Of a stretch of DNA of 16,381 nt, positions 6,344 to 13,555 are shown in pieces. The notes under the pieces were generated by a model. It worked only from the letters and a program-made list of their open reading frames with translations. It ran no database searches and was not told the origin of the DNA. Location of the stretch: assembly GCA_001275005.1 (NCBI GenBank), contig JWZX01001107.1, positions 1 to 16,381 on the forward strand, in the 5' to 3' direction. A program made the translations under genes and the position numbers. Numbering within the stretch: position 1 is the first letter of the stretch; each line of letters begins with the position of its first letter. Source of the DNA: Chrysochromulina tobinii. Taxonomy: Eukaryota > Haptophyta > Prymnesiales > Chrysochromulinaceae.

Positions 6344-9300
6344 ATGCAGGCAGAGCTGCTCGCGAGCAGCACGCCCGCGTCGGCGGCTCTCGCGGCGGCG
6401 TTGGGAGCGAACCCGGCAGAGCTCAAGCACGATTGGCATCTCGTGGGGCCGGAGCTGACGCGCGTGGAGTTTGCATACCTCGTCTCGCGCCATCTGGGTC
6501 AGCACGCGGAGCTCTCGCAGCGGTCGCAGAACGAGCTTCTCACCGGCACGGCGGAGCTCTATGAGGAGGCGACGGTCCTGCAAGGCGACAAGACGCGCAT
6601 CTCGTGGACTGCGTTCTCGCAGGCGCTGGTCGCGGCGACGCTCGCCGCCGGTCCGCCGCCGCGCCTCGCCTCGGACGCACGCCTGGTACGCTCGCGCGTC
6701 ATCGTCGACGGCAGCAACTTAATCTCGAAAGCCAAGCCCAAGGCCGCCATGTTCAGCAAGAAGCGCCCCGCGGAGGGTGGACTCGTGATCTCGCCTGATC
6801 TCGCGATCCATTTCCTGCCGAAGCCGGTCTCGCGATTCCTCGTGTGTGAGGAGAACGCCGACAGCCCCGACTACCGGCTCTCGCTCTGGACGATGAGCGG
6901 CGGCGCCGGCGAGCAGACGAGCACCCGCCTACTTAGCTGTCTGAACGTGCTGCAAGAGCGTGGTCCACTACCGTCGAGCGTTGCGCTCGTGCCGACGCTA
7001 CGCTACCCGACTCGTGAGACCTCTGTCGGGGCCATCACCACGGGTGATTGCACCGCTGATTGCACCGCTGATTGCACCGCTGATTGCATGCTGATTGCAT
7101 GCTGATTGCATGCTGATTGCCATGGATTGTGATTGCTGACCACCAATTACCTCCGTCATCGTCCACTGATGGCCTCCCTCATCAGGCCTGACGATTGTCA
7201 TCGGCTCGTCCACACGCGCCCTCACCCTCGTGGTCCTCTCTGCGCCGCCCGGCGGCGGACGCAACACCAAGTTCTCCGCGGATGAGGTCGTCCAACTCGG
7301 CACACCCGCGCCCATCACGGCGCTCTTGGCCTCCCGGCGTGCCGGTGGTACCCCTTTGTTGTGGGGCGGCGCGGCCGACGGCCACGTGTACACATGGGCT
7401 CTGAGCAGCTGGCCTTGGCCCCTCATACAAACGTTCCAGGCGCACTCGGCCGGCGTCACCGGTCTCGTGTCGCTCCCTAATTTGGAATGGGTCTGCTCCT
7501 CGTCCTCGGACGGCACGTGCCGCTTGTGGCTCCTTGACTCAGGGCTCACCTCGTCAGGTACGTTGATTGCCACCGATGACCTGCCTTGCATGCAAGTGCT
7601 CACCACAGCGCGGCTCCTTGACTCAGGGCTCACCTCGTCAGCCGCCGATGCGCCCAACACGGCGCTCAAGGGTGACAAGAGCTCACCTTCGAAGGCCTCC
7701 CCCTTTGGGAACAAGGCGTTGCAGGGCGCCTGGCTGGGCGAGAAGGAGAAGGGCGCTCGGCGAATCTCGGCGCTCGCGTATTGTGCGGAGCGCTCTGATT
7801 GCGAGCGCAATCATGTGCTGATGGCCGCCGATTCTGATGGCATCTCTGATGGCATCTCTGATGGCATCTCTGATGGCCTCCCTCATCAGGTGACGAGCGC
7901 AATCATGTGCTGATGGCCGTTGGCCGCCGAGTCACGGTGTATAACCCCTTGCTGTGCGAGAGGGTGGCGACCCTCGCGGAAGCTACTGATCCAATCCAGG
8001 TGCGCTGATTGCCGCTGATTGCCGCTGATTGCCGATGATTGCCCATGATGACCGCTGATGACCGCTGACGACCGCTGATGACCCTCTGATCCAATCCAGG
8101 GCATCTGTGCCACGATGCCCGGCCTCTTGGTCACCTCTGACACAGGGGGGCATGTACGGGTCTTTGACTCGACTTGCCACGAGCTCCTACAGACTCTCCA
8201 GCTGGTACCTTCAGGCATGCTCCCTCGCGCCCCGCGCTGCCCTAATAACCCTAATGAGCGCCCTAATGAGCGCCCTAATGACCATTTACCTGGTACCTTC
8301 AGGCATGCTCCCTCGCGCCCCGCGCTGCCCTAATAACCCTAATGAGCGCCCTAATGAGCGCCCTAATGACCATTTACCTGGTACCTTCAGGCATGCTCCC
8401 TCGCGCCGCGCCACCCTTATTACCCAAATGAGCGCCTTAATGAGCGCCCTGATGACCCTCTACCCGGTACTTTCAGGCATCCTTCCTCGCGGCGTGTCGC
8501 CCACGTTGCATCACACGCTCCTCGTCGACGGCTCGCTGCTCTGTGCGGCCGCGGGTGTGTGCTTGCATCTGAGTGCCTCTGAGTACCTCTGATTGCCTCT
8601 GATGGTGTCTGAGTGCATCGGATTACCCTCTGATGGGATGACTCTGATGGACTCTGATGGACTCTAATGGACTCTGATGGACTCTGATGGACTCTGATGG
8701 ACTCTCTCTGAGAGGCCTCTGATTGCGGTCTGACCGCCTCCAATTGCCCCTGAGCGATTCCAATTGCCACCTTCATTAGCCTCCAATTGCCCCTAAGCGA
8801 TTCCAATTGCCACCTTCATTAGCCTCCAATTGCCCCTAAGCGATTCCAATTGCCACCTTCATTAGGCTCGCTCTCCCTCCTCAAGTTTCGTCAGCCGTCC
8901 CTAGAAGAGCTTCGAGAGCGTGCGCTCGGGACGGCGCTTGGCCTTGCTGATGGCGCCAAGGTCGGCGGCGACGGCGCGGAAGGCGGCGCCGCCGATGCGG
9001 ACGCACCGAAGCCACTCGACGCACAGTCGTCGCGCTCGGCTGTAGCTGTAGCCATTTGCAGGCGCATGGGACGGCTTGTCACCATTAGTGGTCGCGACGT
9101 GAACACCTTCGACGCCATCAGCGGCGCCCCCCTCGCGGGCGCGATGGATGTGTGCCCTGCCGCTCTCTCGGTGCGTGCGCTTCCTGATTGCATCTCTGAT
9201 GGCCTCCCTCATCAGGTGCTCGCGCTCGATCGGACGGATTGCATGCTGATGGCCTCCCTCATTGCATGCTGATGGCCTCCCTCCATCAGGTGCTCGCGCT

Positions 9301-12300
9301 CGATCGGACGGATTGCATGCTGATGGCCTCCCTCATTGCATGCTGATGGCCTCCCTCATCAGGTGCTCGCGCTCGATCGGACGGAGCGGACGGCGTTCGT
9401 CGGTTCGCTTGGCGGCGAGATCGTGCAGCTCATCTTGTCAGAGTCGTCCGTGCAGGTGCTGCGCAAGCTTGGGCTCTGTCACAGCACCGAGCTCGTCGCT
9501 ATGAGCATGCTCACGAGCTGGGGTACGGGGCCATCCTCACAATTGACGAACTCCTCACAATGGACGGAACTCGAAAGGATCCGGATCTCTGAGTGCATGC
9601 TGATTGCCTCCCTCATCAGGTACGGGGGCCATCCTCACCTCTGACGGAACTCGAAAGGATCCGGATCTCTGAGTGCATGCTGATTGCCTCCCTCATCAGG
9701 TACGGGGGCCATCCTCACCTCTGACGGAACTCGAAAGGATCCGGACCTCCATCGCCATGGCACGCTCGTGCTCTCGCTCTCCTCGGATGGCAATCTCAAC
9801 GTCATCTCCGCGCACGAAGGCAAGAACCTCGCGACCCTGCGGCACCGCGCCATTGGGGAGAGCGTCTGTGTGGCCTCATGCTCCATCTCATCGCTGATCG
9901 CCGTCGCCGGCGTCACCGAGGGCGAGGGCGTGCTGGCGGTGCATCGCATGTTTGACTCCTCGACGGTGCGTCTCCAGTGATTGCATGCTGATGGCCTCCC
10001 TCATCATCGCATGTTTGACTCCTCGACGGTGAGTGCATGCTGAGTGCATGCTGATTGGATCCCTCATCGGGTGACGTACCCTGAGTGCCTCCCTGAGTGC
10101 ATGCTGATTGCATCCCTCATTAGGTGCTGGACGCTCCCGCTGAGTGCCTCCCTGAGTGCATGCTGAGTGCCTCCCTCATCAGGTACGCATCCACTGCCCC
10201 GCGACCAAGATCAAGATGGCGGAGGTGACCGCGCTCGCTTTCCTCTCCAGTCCGCCCGCGACGGCGCCCGCGACGGCGCCCGCGATGGGAACGTCCCCCA
10301 TCGCCACCAAGCCGCCGCCCAGCACGGCGCCTGACGAACCGCAGGGCTCGTCCAGCGGCGCGAACTTGCACCTGAGTGAGCAGTACAGCCTGGCGTCACG
10401 TCGACGACTCCTACTCGTCGCTGACGCGACCTCGACGCTTATCCTCTTCGACGTGTCCGCATCGGGACGGCCGCCGCACCCGTTGCAGCGCTTCACGCAC
10501 CCGCGCCCGCGTGCCACGTGGCTCTCGTCCAGGTGCGCTGATTGCCGCTGATCGCCCCGCTGATGACCCTCTGCCACGTGGCTCTCGTCCAGGTGCGCTG
10601 ATTGCCGCTGATTGCCGCTGATTGCTCCTGATGACCGCTGATGACCCTCTGCCACGTGGCTCTCGTCCAGTCGAGCCGCGAGCTTGAGTCGTCAGCACGA
10701 TGCGCAGAAGGTCAAGGCGCTGAGGGGCACTGTGGAGCGTTCGGTGCGCGAGCTGTCGAGAGATTTGAGGACCTCTGATGACCTCTTGATTGCCTCCTTC
10801 ATCAGGTGCGCGAGCTGTCGAGAGATCTGATGGCACCGCTGATGGCGCCGCTCATTGCGCCGCTGATGGCGCCGCTCATTCCCTCCATCCTCAGGTGCGT
10901 GACAATGAGCTCACAGCGTACGCTTCGCTCCATAACATTGAACGCGAACACAAGCTCCGCACCGAACTGGACGCTCGGGGCGCTCACCGCGGCGCTACTC
11001 GGGCAGCAGCAGCAGCAGCTGCTGCTGCTGCCCGAGACGGCGCGTCCCCTGGACCGCCCACCGCCCGAGACGGCGCGTCCCCTGGACCGCCCACCGCCCG
11101 AGACGGCGCGTCCCCTGGACCGCCCACCGCCTACCGTTCACGTTCACGCTCTCTCGATTCGGCACCGCTCACACCTCTCATGGCGTCAGCCTCCACCCCC
11201 GCGCTCCTGATGCCCAACTCGGCGCTCAAGACGCCCAACTCGGCGCTCGGTACGCCCAACTCGGCGCTCACGCGCGCCACCACGTCGTCGGCCGAGGGCC
11301 TCTTGACACCGCACAATCCTAATATGGCCATTGGAACCCCGACGCCCTTTGCCAAATTAGGCAACGCCCCGATGCCTCATTTGGCCGCGGGCGCGTCGCT
11401 GCGCCCACCGCCGCTCATGGTGGTGGAGGAGGAGGCCAAGGCCTACGCAGGCGGCGCCGGCGCGCCGGTGGTGCCCACGACGGCGCTCCGAGGCGCATTC
11501 CGATCGACCGAGCCACACTCGATCGCACGGCCGCCGCAGTCCGTGCGTCTCGAGCCGACGTTGCCTAATTTGGCAGACGCAGTCTCTTTTGACGTGGCGA
11601 GCCGCCGGGCCTTTCCGATGGGCGCCGGGGCGAGCGGTCTGCACCCTCTCCAGGTGCCCCAGACGCCGGTAGGCTTACCGGTAGGCATCGGTGCAGGCAG
11701 CAGCTGCACCCCCCACACCCCACACACACCCCACACCCCCCACACCCCCTACAACCCCCACACCCCCAGCAGCGTCGGGCTCGGCCGTCACGGTCTCCCA
11801 ACGTGCGTGCAGCCGCTGCCGACGAGCGGCGGCGCTCACGGCGGCGCCCTCCTCGCTCTGCCCACGTGTGGGAAGCCGGTCTGTTCACAGCCCAACTTCA
11901 CAGCCTTGCCGGCCGGCTTGCCCTCTGTGCTCCCGTCCTCGCTGCCCACCGCGCACCATGCGAACGCCATGCCCTTATTTGGGCACTCAGAGCTCGGCGC
12001 GGGAGATCGGAGCTCGGGAGATCCGAGCTCGGGAGATCCGAGCTCGCTCGCCTTTCCGACGGAGAGTCAGTGCGTCACCGCGATCGCCGTCGAGCCCGCC
12101 TCGTCCATTTCGTCAGTTTCGTCAGTTTCGTCAGTTTCGTCCACCGGGCTGCCGGCGCCGCTGCGCTTCGTCACCACCGACGACGCGGGCGGCATGTGCG
12201 CCTGGCGCCTCTCGTGCGTCGCGGGCAAAGCGGGCGGCGCCGGCGTCCCCCCAACGGCTCCCACGTACAAGGTTCGTTGATTGCCACTGATGACCTGCCT

Positions 12301-13395
12301 GGCATGCAAGTGCTCACCACGGCGCTCTCGCTCTCGTGTACAAGGTGGAGCTGCTCAAGCGTTGGCGTGGCACAGCGGAGGAGGATAAGGTCTTGGGCAT
12401 CGGGGGCAACAACGGCATCACAGGCGTCGTCGTGATCGCTGCGCGGCGCGGCGCCAGAGGAGGGGCACCCTTATTAGGAGCACCCTTAGTAGGGGCACCC
12501 TTATTAGGAGCACCCTTAGTAGAGGATGCCGACGAGGTGGCTCTGGGCACGTCCGTGCCGCTCGTCGTCGTCGCGGCATGCGCGAACGGCACTCTGAGCG
12601 CGTTCGGCGTGAACTCGGGGCAGCGATTGGGCCTGATGACGACCAGCGGCCTCACCAAAAGCACGGGCCTCTCCAGGCCGAACACACCCGACAGTGCGCC
12701 CTCCGGCATGCATGTGCTCACCACGGCGCCCCGCTCACTTCCCCACAGGTACGGGCCTCTCCAGGCCGAACACACCTGCGTCAGTGACCAGCACGGCGCT
12801 CCTCGCCGGCGCGCCGGGTACGTGGCACGACTATCATTGGCAACTGCCGCTGCATGCCCGGGAGGACGCGACGCTCGCGGAGACTGTGAACGATCTCGCC
12901 GACGAGCTGCGCACGCATGTGCCCAGCTCGGCGCTCCCCCTCTTCCCGCGTGCGACGGTCGCCGGGGTGGGCGGCGCGGACGAGGAAGAGGACTTGCCTA
13001 ATAAGGAAGAGGACTCGCCTAAGAAGGGCAAGCTCATGGAGAAGGCGCTCGCGACGCTCGCGCAGGTGACGGCGGAGGCAGAGGCCGCCAGGGATACGAC
13101 TCACCTCGAACTGGCCGCCGATCTGAGCGATGGGAACCCCACAGTGCGACGACGTGCGGCACAGGAGCTGCGAAAGCACCAGCTGCTCTTTTCGTACCTG
13201 GACAAGTCGGTGCCGCCGCGACAGCGCGCCGAGGCCGAGAAGAGCAGAGCCGGCGCGCGCAGGCCGAGTCACGAGGAGGGGTCGGATGCGGGGGCTCCCA
13301 GATGTCGCAGCCCCGAAGCCCTTGCATTCGCGAGCAGAATCAAGGAGGCGCGCGAGGCGATGCTTAGCGCCTCTCCGAAAGGGGCAAACACTTGA
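6344..13395 (+). CDS. Gene D: large WD40-repeat beta-propeller protein
   Basis: Exons: 6344-7013, 7186-7557, 7642-7782, 7890-7999, 8100-8214, 8477-8554, 8866-9170, 9363-9522, 9700-9965, 10183-10532, 10671-10743, 10895-12271, 12345-12660 and 12749-13395. Total 4980 nt, 1659 aa. Residues 1-130 are helical, with an EF-hand-like remnant (GDKTRISWTAF). Propeller blades then follow: LVCEENADSPDYRLSLWTM; GGAADGHVYTWAL; LEWVCSSSSDGTCRLWLLD; LMAVGRRVTVYNP; LLVTSDTGGHVRVFDS; TLVLSLSSDGNLNVIS; LLLVADATSTLILFDV. Residues about 920-1330 are a disordered Pro/Ser/Ala insert (three ARDGASPGPPT units, HTP repeats, SSGDP, SSV). Blades then resume (FVTTDDAGGMCAWRL; VVVAACANGTLSAFGV). The C-terminus is charged and probably helical. 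The role is a protein-interaction scaffold by family; the propeller with an EF-hand-like N-terminus recalls WDR49/WDR64-type proteins, which is inference. Thirteen introns, mostly introner-like, break the blades. Exons 5-6 depend on a GC-AG intron and are the least certain. Confidence 0.85.
7014..7185 (+). other. Intron D1, family B introner-like
   Basis: Donor CGACTC/GTGAGACC, acceptor CCTCCCTCATCAG/GCCTG, phase 1, giving YPTRLTIVIG. It holds an array of GATTGCACCGCT (three) and GATTGCATGCT (three) units. I see no clear exon copy. Confidence 0.85.
7558..7641 (+). other. Intron D2, type II with a perfect 30-bp direct repeat
   Basis: Donor GTACGTTGATTGCC, acceptor CACCTCGTCAG/CCGCC, phase 1. 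The upstream exon end (7528-7557) and the intron end (7612-7641) are identical over 30 bp. Between them lies one clean 54-bp family A element (CGATGACCTGCCTTGCATGC, then AAGTGCTCACCACAGCGC). This is the simplest and probably youngest insertion in the window. Confidence 0.9.
7783..7889 (+). other. Intron D3, type I, family B introner-like
   Basis: Donor GTGCGGAGCGC after GCGTATT, acceptor CCTCCCTCATCAG, phase 1, giving LAYCDERNHVLMAVG. The intron start repeats GAGCGCAATCATGTGCTGAT of the downstream exon. Three TCTGATGGCATC units follow. Confidence 0.8.
8000..8099 (+). other. Intron D4, type II, family C introner-like
   Basis: Donor GTGCGCTGATTGCC. The acceptor ends a 14-bp copy of the exon end (CTGATCCAATCCAG). 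Phase 0. The body is an array of CTGATTGC, CTGATGACC and CTGACGACC words. Confidence 0.85.
8202..8476 (+). repeat. 88-bp tandem repeat with exon-like ends
   Basis: Periods 88, 88 and 86. The unit contains CCTAATGAGCG words repeated two or three times. The last unit is diverged, for example CCTTATTACCC in place of CCTAATAACCC. Confidence 0.9.
8215..8476 (+). other. Intron D5, probable GC-AG intron of 88-bp tandem units
   Basis: TGGTACCTTCAGGCATGCTC begins three near-identical 88-bp units (8202, 8290, 8378) and a diverged fourth at 8464. Only splicing CCTTCAG/GCATGC ... CTTTCAG/GCATCC joins the blades in frame (QLVPSGILPRGVSP), which implies a GC donor. Each unit offers the same potential junction, so variants could occur. 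Confidence 0.6.
8638..8705 (+). repeat. 10-bp CTCTGATGGA array
   Basis: About six consecutive copies of GACTCTGATGG, one with TAATGG. Intronic. Confidence 0.9.
8738..8865 (+). repeat. 43-bp tandem repeat ending in CATTAG
   Basis: Three copies of a unit containing CAATTGCCCC, GCGATTCCAATTGCC and ACCTTCATTAG. Each copy carries the same acceptor-like CCTTCATTAG; the last is used in the model. Confidence 0.9.
9171..9362 (+). other. Intron D7, type I, triplicated family B unit
   Basis: Donor GTGCGTGCGC after CTCTCG, acceptor CCTCCCTCATCAG, phase 0. The downstream exon start (GTGCTCGCGCTCGATCGGAC) occurs at 9216, 9290 and 9363, each preceded by CATCAG. The intron start itself is a more diverged copy. 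Three candidate donors and three candidate acceptors result. Confidence 0.85.
9216..9362 (+). repeat. 74/73-bp tandem repeat of exon start plus family B element
   Basis: Units begin at 9216 and 9290 with the exon fragment and continue with two GCATGCTGATGGCCTCCCTC modules. Confidence 0.9.
9523..9699 (+). other. Intron D8, type I, about 50-bp exon copy in tandem
   Basis: Donor GTACGGGGCC after AGCTGGG, acceptor CCTCCCTCATCAG, phase 1, giving SWGTGAILTSDGTRKDP. The first 50 bases of the downstream exon are present three times: diverged at 9523, and clean at 9620 and 9700. A family B element lies between each (80-bp period). Confidence 0.85.
9966..10182 (+). other. Intron D9, composite type I and type II
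   Basis: Donor GTGCGTCTCC after TCGACG, acceptor CCTCCCTCATCAG/GTACGC, phase 0. The upstream exon end is repeated exactly over 27 bp (9942-9968 and 10005-10031). The second copy is followed by the strong donor GTGAGTGC. Several family B modules follow. The intron start is also a diverged copy of the downstream exon start. Confidence 0.8.
10533..10670 (+). other. Intron D10, type II, tandem family C units
   Basis: Donor GTGCGCTGATTGCC; the acceptor ends the third copy of TGCCACGTGGCTCTCGTCCA+G. Copies of this 21-bp exon end lie at 10512-10532, 10572-10592 and 10650-10670. Phase 2. The middle copy is again followed by GTGCGCTGATTG, so it forms a zero-length exon between two abutting elements. 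Confidence 0.85.
10744..10894 (+). other. Intron D11, duplicated exon-like unit
   Basis: Donor GTGCGCGAGCTG after CGTTCG, acceptor CCTCCATCCTCAG/GTGCG, phase 0, giving ERSVRDNELTAY. GTGCGCGAGCTGTCGAGAGA occurs at 10744 and 10806, with a family B-like end (TTCATCAG) between. It resembles the downstream exon start only loosely. Confidence 0.7.
10998..11036 (+). repeat. Hairpin-forming (CAG)5(CTG)4 inside coding exon 12 of gene D
   Basis: CTCGGG, five CAG, four CTG, then CCCGAG: a near-perfect inverted repeat with one triplet unpaired. It is translated in the Ala frame as part of a polyalanine run. Confidence 0.9.
11034..11132 (+). repeat. 33-bp coding tandem repeat, gene D exon 12
   Basis: Three identical units (GAGACGGCGCGTCCCCTGGA then CCGCCCACCGCCC) encode ARDGASPGPPT. 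Confidence 0.95.
12272..12344 (+). other. Intron D12, type II, family A introner-like
   Basis: Donor GTTCGTTGATTGCC after CGTACAAG, acceptor TGTACAAG/GTGGAG, phase 0, giving PTYKVELLKRW. 73 bp. The flanking repeat is short (about 9-10 bp, GTACAAGGT). The element body is nearly the same as in intron D2. Confidence 0.85.
12469..12525 (+). repeat. Coding minisatellite GAPLLGAPLV, gene D exon 13
   Basis: Alternating GCACCCTTATTAGGA and GCACCCTTAGTAGGG units, 15 bp each, AT-richer than their surroundings. Confidence 0.9.
12661..12748 (+). other. Intron D13, type I with GC donor
   Basis: The intron starts GCACGGGCCTCTCCAGGCCG after ACCAAAA. The downstream exon starts with the same sequence but GTACGG. 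The acceptor is CTTCCCCACAG, phase 1, giving LTKSTGLSRPNTPASV. Repeat length is about 28 bp, then a family A core (GCATGCATGTGCTCACCACG). A GC-AG intron in which the donor base alone separates the two copies. Confidence 0.8.
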
Positions 13396-13555
13396 ACTTG
13401 AACTTGAACTTGAAAAAGTCAGATTTAGATCTCCGAAAGTTGCAGTGGGTGCACCAGAACGGCGCTCGACCCGCTGCGCTGTACATCGTGATTTTTGGGG
13501 GCGCTTGGACCGGAGGCGCGTGTGAGGCGTGACACTGTCGTCCGCACTGCGTCCC
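13396..13555 (+). other. Spacer between genes D and E with TTGAAC repeats
   Basis: 160 bp. Four to five CTTGAA hexamers at about 13392-13418 begin at the gene D stop codon (ACT TGA). An isolated ACGGCGCTCGACC word at about 13459 resembles the dispersed coding motif. The gene E promoter probably lies here or in the end of gene D. Confidence 0.5.

Larger units (their letters stand above)
8555..8865 (+). other. Intron D6, long repeat-filled intron
   Basis: Donor GCGGCCGCGG/GTGTGTGC, acceptor CCTTCATTAG/GCTCGC, phase 1, giving LLCAAAGSLSLLKFRQ. 311 bp. It contains a CTCTGATGGA decamer array and three 43-bp units. No exon copy seen. The upstream frame also stays open for a few codons beyond the donor, so the donor is chosen on frame and blade fit. 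Confidence 0.75.

Noticed and set aside
6213-6458. Upstream ATG frame (MISKVIIVFTTVSL..., with an SSAFAP word resembling a plastid-targeting cleavage site)
   Set aside because: It overlaps the gene D start in another frame and becomes Arg-rich noise. No splice pair was found that joins it to gene D.
7796-7889. GC donor at GATT/GCGAGCGC for intron D3
   Set aside because: The upstream canonical donor GTGCGGAGCGC keeps the same frame and gives a better blade (LAYCDERNHVLMAVG).
8107-8592. Continuous 161-codon frame through the 88-bp repeats taken as coding
   Set aside because: It shifts out of the WD40 blade frame between copies. The blade frames on either side are joined by removing the repeats.
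8202-8865. Tandem arrays considered as CRISPR
   Set aside because: The units abut with no unique spacers, the repeats lie inside introns of a WD40 gene, and the host is eukaryotic.
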